Positions 57,804 through 64,000 of a stretch of 64,000 nucleotides of DNA are shown here, in pieces. Source of the DNA: Apostichopus japonicus (Eukaryota; Echinodermata; Holothuroidea; Aspidochirotida; Stichopodidae); assembly GCF_037975245.1 (NCBI RefSeq), contig NC_092574.1:22223713-22287712 (forward strand), read 5' to 3'. The notes under the pieces were generated by a model. That model did no database searches. It worked only from the letters and a program-made list of their open reading frames with translations, and was not told the DNA's origin. The position numbers and the translations under genes were made by a program. The number at the start of each line of letters is the position of its first letter. Position 1 is the first letter of the stretch.

Positions 57804-58865
57804 CTGTCGGGGAATTTTTCAAGAGAGAGAATAAAATTAACAGATAATTCGTAGTGAAAAAATGATTTAAATGTTGATATTTGAACTTGAGTTTGGGATG
57901 GCCTTTCTGCTGGTATAATCCAATGATTACGTTAAACAGCCTTTGTGCATAGATAGGTAAATAAAACTATGATAACATGTCATATTTTCAACTACTTGTC
58001 TTATTATGTTGGTTATACATGCTGGGCCATGTTTTCTGAACATGAATGATAAAATATGAGTGTACCAGAAACATAAAAATGAACGACATGATCGATATAA
58101 ATTTAACAACATATCCTAGGATAAGCAACCTGGCACATCTTACGTAAATGTCGACTCTGACCAGAATATCCCTTTAGTTTTAGTTTCTGCTTTACCTTGT
58201 GGAATGGTTTTTATGGAAAATAAAATTAATATTTAATTTCTGAATCTAATTAGACTTACTACTACCAGAGGTCTAGACAACATATTAATATCAAAAGTAA
58301 CCTGTACAAGCAGTACCTGTTTGGGATGAGGACGTTGTGAGGAAGACACATATTTTATTTTGCATCTCAATCCTGTGGTCAAGCTAATTAGCAAGACATT
58401 ACCTAAACAAATATTACACATTTTGGGTCATGTTATAAACCATAGAATGAGAATGCTCTCTGTAGGTTGAACCAGAGAATGAGAATGAATGAACCAGAGA
58501 ATGAATGAACCAGAGAATGCTCTCTGTAGGTTGGTCTACCTGCCAACCAAATGAGTAAATAGACAGGTAAACAGATGGGTGGATTGTTCGATGAAGGGAT
58601 AGATATACAGCCCAACAGATACAGCAGAGACATAGATAGACAGACAGGTAGGTAGATAGATCTATACACATAGATGGAGTAAGATAAACCCTGACAATTC
58701 TTCCCCACCCCCCCAAAAAAAAAAAAAATACCCATTTTACACCATGTTGTTGGATGACACAGTATCATTAATGTTTGGAGCAAACATTTGATTTTTAAGT
58801 TATATAGGTTGTCACTTGATTAAAACTTTCTGTACAGTTGAATTATATTGAATATTTAGATATAC
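57804..58865. other. DDX11 intron with simple repeats
   Basis: AACCAGAGAATG-type repeats lie at 58441-58530 (including GCTCTCTGTAGGTTG twice). A GATAGATAGACAG-rich tract lies at about 58550-58680. No exon. Confidence 0.65.
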
Positions 58866-58975
58866 CTGCCCATATCGTCAGAGAAGTTTATTCCTTCGCT
58901 CATTTTACCCCCAACAACACAGAAAAGAATAGCACCATTTTGAGTACCTAGTGGCTTGGATGCAGAGTTGGTTTT
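58866..58975 (-). CDS. DDX11: DDX11/ChlR1 helicase, motif V exon
   Basis: A 110-bp exon with acceptor TTTGCTAG and donor GTATAT. It encodes [20 protein letters not shown], then [33 protein letters not shown] is motif V of the XPD/FANCJ/DDX11 family. The preceding low-complexity linker is variable in relatives. Confidence 0.94.
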
Positions 58976-59149
58976 CTAGCAAAGAAGAGATGAAAGAACA
59001 ATTTTGTCACATGATCTTTGAAATTGTACTGGAATGTTTTTGACAAAGGTATTGATTCTTCAAATCAATGACAATTTTATAGTAGTGTGTCCATTACTGG
59101 AAAGTGGAAGAGGGTGGGGAAGGGGGGGGTATTATACAACACCGCTGCC

Positions 59150-59600
59150 CGTATTGTGAAAAGGAAGGGAAGAAAATGCCGAACCACTCCACTTCTGAAG
59201 GAACTTCATTAGCTCCCTATCAGCTACAGAATTCAGTATAAACTACTCCTTCTCACCTTTTGTGCTCATCATCTGGAACAGCCTGTGTACCTGTCACAAC
59301 TTCTCTTGCCATATATTCCAACCCGCACACTTCGTTCGTCCAACAAATTGTATTTAACTGTTCCTAAACCACGTTTGAAGACTTATGGTTACAGAAGCTT
59401 TGAATACTCTGGCTCTTATCTCTGGAACAATTTACCAGATCACATTCGAACATGCTCTAAACTTTCTACATTCAAAAGTCTACTTAAGACCCATCTTTTC
59501 ACTTGTTCTTTTGTAAATTAATCTGTTTTCTTTGTAAAGCGCCTTGAGCAGTGGCTGATTTGGCACTAAATAAGTCTCATTTATTATTATTATAAAGTCC
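59150..59600 (+). pseudogene. LINE (CR1/L2-like) 3' fragment
   Basis: Plus-strand sequence in the DDX11 intron encodes a LINE tail: TAARIVKRK, LLKELH, then a stop where a Trp is normally found, followed by LPISYRIQYKLLLLTF, RTLRSSN, KTYGYRSFEYSGSYLWNNLP and FKSLLKTHLF. The 3' end has AGCGCCTTGAGCAG and a TTATTATTAT tail. It is 5' truncated and antisense to DDX11. Confidence 0.88.
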
Positions 59601-59982
59601 ATCAATGAAAAGCTTCTGCTTGCCCTAGAAGATAACTAAATCTATAGATTATACAATCTTTAAAGTTCAGAAGATTTTGCAGGTCATCAAAGATATACGC
59701 TAGTCTGCACCTAATATCACCGATGTGGACCTTGCTTTGTTGTTAAGATTGTCATAAACCCATCTTTTCTTGGCAAACATTTAACCCCCAGTATTTTAAA
59801 GTGTCTTTAAAAACTAAAGTTAAAAATTTAAGATCTCAAGTAATATTTCTTGTAAGGTAGCAAACCTTGTGATCATTGTTATATCATGTGTCATAGTGTT
59901 GCTTAAAATACAATGCTTAACATAGAAGTAGCAAAAAAGAGTGAATTTGTTATTTCTTTGTCAATTTTCTTTGTTCCCTTTG

Positions 59983-60453
59983 CAGGGATGTGCCCAGGAT
60001 TTCCTGAGTGCCGGGTATACTGGTCGCCGTCCTGGGGGAGGGGTCTAAGGGGGAGTGGCTGTCGATTTTTGAAGGTGCTCAGATCCCAAATGCAGGCACT
60101 TGTGTAGCTTTTTAAGCACATACACAAGTTCTAGTTTTGCTAACAATTTACATTTTAAAAATTTTTTTTAGTGAAATATATTACGTACCTGGTAAAAGTT
60201 ATTAGTTTGTTTCAAACAGATTTTACAAGGGACCTATTGAGAGCTGTAAGTAATGTTTCTCGCATGCGTAACTGATGCATTATTAGTCTGTATGATTTGG
60301 GCATAGGCTAGGCCCAATTTATGTTGAATATATTGTTAGGAATGTCGGGATTTTAGATGAAAATAGTGCTGGGTGGGATTCACGATTTTTAAGACAGTGC
60401 TGGGCGGTAATTTTTAGTGCTGGGCGGGGCCACCCAGAGTGGGCACATCCCTG
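59983..60453. mobile_element. Short transposon with 14-bp terminal inverted repeats
   Basis: The 471-bp element starts CAGGGATGTGCCCA and ends with its perfect reverse complement TGGGCACATCCCTG. A 6-bp direct repeat CCTTTG flanks it (59977-59982 and 60454-60459). The CAGGG terminus recalls hAT, but an 8-bp duplication is not visible, so the superfamily is open. The right part repeats GTGCTGGGCGG. It ends about 60 bp from a DDX11 exon. Confidence 0.75.
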
Positions 60454-60511
60454 CCTTTGGGACCAAACTGGCATGAAAATACATGATGTGTATTAAAACT
60501 TGTCTTCTAAC

Positions 60512-60730
60512 CTTGATAACACTGGCAAATGACCCTAAGACTTGTTCAACCTGAGTGGCCTTCTTAGGTTCTTGGAATATTGCCTTTTTCTTTTCCAGCC
60601 TTGAGAGCACTCCAGTTTTGCCCCAATATGAAAAAACATTATCTGCATATTCATAAGAAGGGAAGAAACAGACCAGGCCAGCTGGAATGATTGTGGACAG
60701 GTTGACGAGAATTCGGCCAAGTTCATCGAG
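60512..60730 (-). CDS. DDX11: DDX11/ChlR1 helicase, motif IV exon
   Basis: A 219-bp exon, phase 0 on both sides, acceptor GTCTTCTCCAG and donor GTTAGA. It encodes LDELGRILVNLSTIIPAGLV, then CFFPSYEY (motif IV region), a KTGVLSRLEKKKAIFQEPKK segment and ATQVEQVLGSFASVIK. FQEPK-x2-TQVEQVL is a hallmark of DDX11 compared with FANCJ or RTEL1. Confidence 0.95.
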
Positions 60731-61158
60731 CTGGAGAAGACAAATATATGGGAAAATTATGAGTAAACTAGGAAAGGAAACCAACAATACAGGAAAAGAG
60801 GATGACTGAATAATCAATATGCAAATTAGCAAAAATATGCAAATATGCAAATTTGCCCTGCAGCCAACAGGCACGATTCAGGACACTACCATCGTCCTTT
60901 GAGATCTACGATTCTGAAGTTGGTAATGTCAGTGTGTATAAGGGGGAGGGTGGTGGCTGGGGGGGGGAGAGAGGGAGGGGCAATGCCAAAATGTTATCAA
61001 TTGTTGGCAATTAAAGTAAAATGTAAGTCAGAACAATGTTACTTGGTAAATAATGTTTGATTGTTAAAATTACAAAAGGTAGATTGGATGCATAGGTACA
61101 GGGTAAGATATGGATGAATGCAAAGTACAAAAGAAGCAGGTTTTGCCAAACGTCATAC
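60731..61158. other. DDX11 intron
   Basis: Contains a G-rich run near 60940-60980. No element was recognised. Confidence 0.7.
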
Positions 61159-61262
61159 CGTTTCAGGTTTGTTTCTAGACTGGAACGTAAACTCCATTTG
61201 TCTACCTGAGGGTCCATGTGAAAGACAAATTGGTAGCAGGTGATCAGGTGGTATCACATGAC
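61159..61262 (-). CDS. DDX11: DDX11/ChlR1 helicase exon
   Basis: A 104-bp exon with acceptor TCTTCATCAG and donor GTATGA. With one carried base it reads GHVIPPDHLLPICLSHGPSG, then RQMEFTFQSRNKPET. The HVIPPD and EFTFQ-R motifs match DDX11. It links the GTMQP strand to motif IV. Confidence 0.94.
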
Positions 61263-62184
61263 CTGATGAAGATAGGAAATTGATTGTGATGTCAGTATAA
61301 CAGGGATTAGTATCATGTATTCCATGAAAATATGAAAAAGAAGAAGATTAAAGTGTATTTATAAACGAAACATGAACAATTATGAGCAAATTATTATTAT
61401 TATTATTACAATACATAGTTCAGACAGAACTATTAGTTATGAAAGCATTGTAGGCCAACCTTATACTGTCCTTTTTTATTCCCCTTGAACCAAAATTGAC
61501 ATTAAAGAAGCCACTTCTTATTTGAAATTAACACTGGATAGTGTAATTTTTATATAGTCAATCAATATGGACAGGCTAAGACTGTAGAAATGCAAAGTAT
61601 GACATTACAAGATCATTGAAGAACTCAAGAAAATTTAAGGAGGTGTCTAAAGTTTGGGGGTCCGAGAGATACAGACACATTCCCTCGATAGTAGTAGAGG
61701 GCAGCAAGCAACTAAAACATAGCAACCAATGATGGAGACCACCTTTTGTGATTGTTAAAGTTGGAATGCACTAATACACACTCTCCTTTGTTTCCCTAGT
61801 AACACAAGTTCTCAATATACTACGTGCAAGCAAGGCAAAATGGAGAGAGGGTAAGGGGGGGTGGGGGAAGACCCCAAAACACTTATCCACCATTGGACCC
61901 TAATCACTTATCTTTCGGCTTGATACACAATACACCCTTTACTCATTTCCCTATTGGTAAAATCTGTTGCTTCTTGAATACTTCCTATAAAATTGTAGCT
62001 TCTCCTTCAAGATTTAGCCAAATCGTGGATACTCAGGAAAAAAATGTTAATCATATAAACTGATATATCTTCACAATTCATAAAATTTTGACTTCCTATT
62101 CAAGATTGAAATCTTACTGCCGCTGATTGAGTGAAACAGACGGCGTTCCCCATTATCGACAAGTCGTCAACTTTTGAAACTCAC
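61263..62184. other. DDX11 intron
   Basis: Contains a short ATT microsatellite near 61390-61408 and a G-rich tract near 61850. Nothing else was assigned. Confidence 0.65.
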
Positions 62185-62370
62185 CGCAAGAGAACTCTAG
62201 TATTCGATCGGGTGACGTACTGGTGCAAGAAAAGAGCTGGTGTTTGAACTCATCCAATGGTTGCATTGTACCCCCTGCGATAACCACTGACCTGGCCTTG
62301 GTGACAACTTCATCAAAATGAACTGCTGGATTGAGTAGTAAGAACTTCATACTGGCCTGACTCAGCAGCT
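62185..62370 (-). CDS. DDX11: DDX11/ChlR1 helicase exon (most 5' one seen)
   Basis: A 186-bp exon with acceptor GGGGTCACAG and donor GTGAGT. It encodes [20 protein letters not shown], then [17 protein letters not shown] and LDEFKHQLF through [14 protein letters not shown] and [10 protein letters not shown] (around motif III) are near-exact DDX11 signatures. DDX11 is an ATP-dependent 5'-3' DNA helicase with an iron-sulphur cluster that works in sister-chromatid cohesion and replication-fork handling. Seven exons from here to 56751 keep phase throughout. The N-terminal half (Walker A, Fe-S cysteines, DEAH) is not in the window, at least not recognisably. Confidence 0.96.
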
Positions 62371-63229
62371 CTGTGACCCCAAAAACAAAATCAGAGAAAC
62401 TTTCCTCAAAGAATTAGCAAGTGTCTAGTTGAGTAGAATCCACACATACATGAGGGTGGGGGGGGGGTAGTTCTGAGGTGATTCACTCAGATAATGCTCA
62501 ACCAATTTCAACTTACTTGTGACCTTTTTCCGACGATTTACAAAGAAATTAGGGAAAAAACGAATATAGGAAAAAAGGGCTCAAAAAGATTGAGACAGGC
62601 ACAAGATTTGGATGGGGGGGGAGTTGGGGGGGACCTAGTATGCTATACATATGTACTATTATTTTTAAGAAGAAACCTGTCATATTTTAAGGATGGATTT
62701 TACCAAACACAGATGGTTGTGTGCCATTACTAAAATGCACATAGTTTCATGTTTGTAGCAGATTCTCTCAAATGACCAGAATACAGGGGCAATTCATGCT
62801 GTTTCAGGAAATCAGCTAGTAATGAGTCGATGCATCTCATTAGTCCATTAGGCTACATGCATGTACATCTGTTCTGAAGATATCCCAAACTGACCTGCAC
62901 CTGGATATTTTCTTCTAAGGTATAATATATATGTTAAAAGGAGACACAAACCCGAGACATCATTATTTAAGTCAGATAAAGAAAATTGTCATGAACAATG
63001 TTCCAAGAACAGCTAAAGATAATAATCATAATAATAATAATAATAATTCCATTTGGGAGATATCACAAATGTTATGTTTCTTCACAAACAAGGCTGAAGA
63101 CTCGCCCAAGTCCAAGACGACACCACTGAGCCAAATATGCTTTAATGTTTAAATGTTTTTTTTTCTTTATCTTTTTGAAATGTTTATATTCTACAACAGA
63201 GATGGGTGTTCCAGACAATTATTCTTAAA
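62371..63229. other. DNA upstream of the first visible DDX11 exon
   Basis: Presumed intron. The G-rich run near 62456 and the ATA microsatellite near 63023 are the only features seen. No further DDX11 exon was recognised. Confidence 0.55.
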
Positions 63230-64000
63230 TATTGAGTCTGGTTATATGACCTAGTGATGCCATTGAAAGTATGGAATGAAAACTGTTAACATTCTCCTTT
63301 GAAAGTATGAAACAAAAACTGTAAACATTCTACCTTGAAAGTATGAAAAGAAAAATTGTTACCTCTATCTTGAGAGTATGAAATAAAACTGTTTACATTC
63401 TACTTTGAAAGTCAGAAACAAAAACTGTAAACATTCTACGTTGAAAGTATGAAAAGAAAAACTGTTCACATTCTACCTTGAAAGTATGAAAAGAAAAACT
63501 GTTTACAGTCTATGTTGAGAGTATGAAAGACAAACTGTTAACATTCTACCTTGAGAGTATGAAACAAAAACTGATAACATTCTACGTTGAAAGTATGAAA
63601 AGAAAAACTGTTCACATTCTACCTTGAAAGTATGAAAAGAAAAACTGTTTACAGTCTATGTTGAGAGTATGAAAGACAAACTGTTAACATTCTACCTTGA
63701 GAGTATGAAACAAAAACTGATAACATTCTACGTTGAAAGTATGAAAAGAAAAACTGTTCACATTCTACCTTGAAAGTATGAAAAGAAAAACTGTTTACAG
63801 TCTATGTTGAGAGTATGAAAGACAAACTGTTAACATTCTACCTTGAGAGTATGAAACAAAAACTGATAACATTCTACGTTGAAAGTATGAAAAGAAAAAA
63901 TTGTTACCTCTATCTTGAGAGTATGAAATAAAACTGTTTACATTCTACTTTGAAAGTCAGAAACAAAAACTGTAAACATTCTACCTTGAAAGTATGAAAC
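63230..64000. repeat. 36-37-bp satellite with 146-bp higher-order period, open at right edge
   Basis: Monomers of the type TTGAAAGTATGAAAAGAAAA, then ACTGTTCACATTCTACC, are arranged in ordered sets of four variants (GTTCACATTC, GTTTACAGTC, GTTAACATTC, GATAACATTC). The set starting CGTTGAAAGTATG recurs at 63440, 63586, 63732 and 63878, exactly 146 bp apart. The array continues past 64000 and probably lies in a DDX11 intron. Confidence 0.92.

Noticed and set aside
60389-60874. 161-codon minus-strand frame read as one protein
   Set aside because: Only 60512-60730 is coding. The rest runs into introns beyond clear splice sites.

Overview
The window is animal nuclear DNA. It has spliced genes with GT-AG introns in consistent phase, long AT-rich introns, satellites and many transposon relics. 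Two host genes can be recognised from their exons, and they point towards each other. The large DIRS load, CR1/L2-like LINE tails and tRNA-derived SINEs fit a marine invertebrate, perhaps a non-vertebrate deuterostome such as an echinoderm. That species guess is an inference and is weak.

Host gene 1 (plus strand, 27955-46033) is a GAB-family docking/adaptor protein. Five exons join in phase and encode 794 residues: most of a PH domain, a 518-codon exon with repeated YDxP motifs, YxxM motifs and two GRB2-SH3 motifs, two small linker exons, and a last exon with paired SHP2-type tyrosines. The first coding exon, holding the start codon and first PH strand, was not found. It may lie far upstream, inside or beyond the first 27.9 kb.

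Host gene 2 (minus strand, 62370 down to about 56661) is the C-terminal half of the iron-sulphur DNA helicase DDX11/ChlR1. Seven exons join in perfect phase, and a possible 8-codon last exon is followed by a poly(A) signal. The N-terminal exons lie beyond the right edge.

Mobile DNA dominates the rest. Element A (35561-42101) is a complete DIRS tyrosine-recombinase retrotransposon in the last GAB intron. Its Gag-like, RT/RNase H and recombinase frames are all open, and its ends match an internal complementary region. Element B (19881-26732) is a relative with decayed or deleted coding DNA but near-perfect terminal repeats, which suggests recent movement using another element's proteins. At least seven further fragments carry only the left end of this family. 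Two short elements with perfect 8-bp target duplications (hAT-like), a third with 14-bp terminal inverted repeats, two LINE 3' fragments plus one LINE tail, and several tRNA-derived SINE pieces are also present.

Tandem repeats are abundant: a 62-bp hairpin repeat (about 3.2 kb), 39-bp (6.7 kb), 40-bp (11.8 kb), a 2.4-kb array of 26-bp units with a higher-order period near 893 bp (42.8-45.3 kb), about 150-bp units (48.5 kb) and a 146-bp higher-order array running off the right end. The remaining AT-rich DNA shows no supportable gene. The many short open frames there are not supported as coding.
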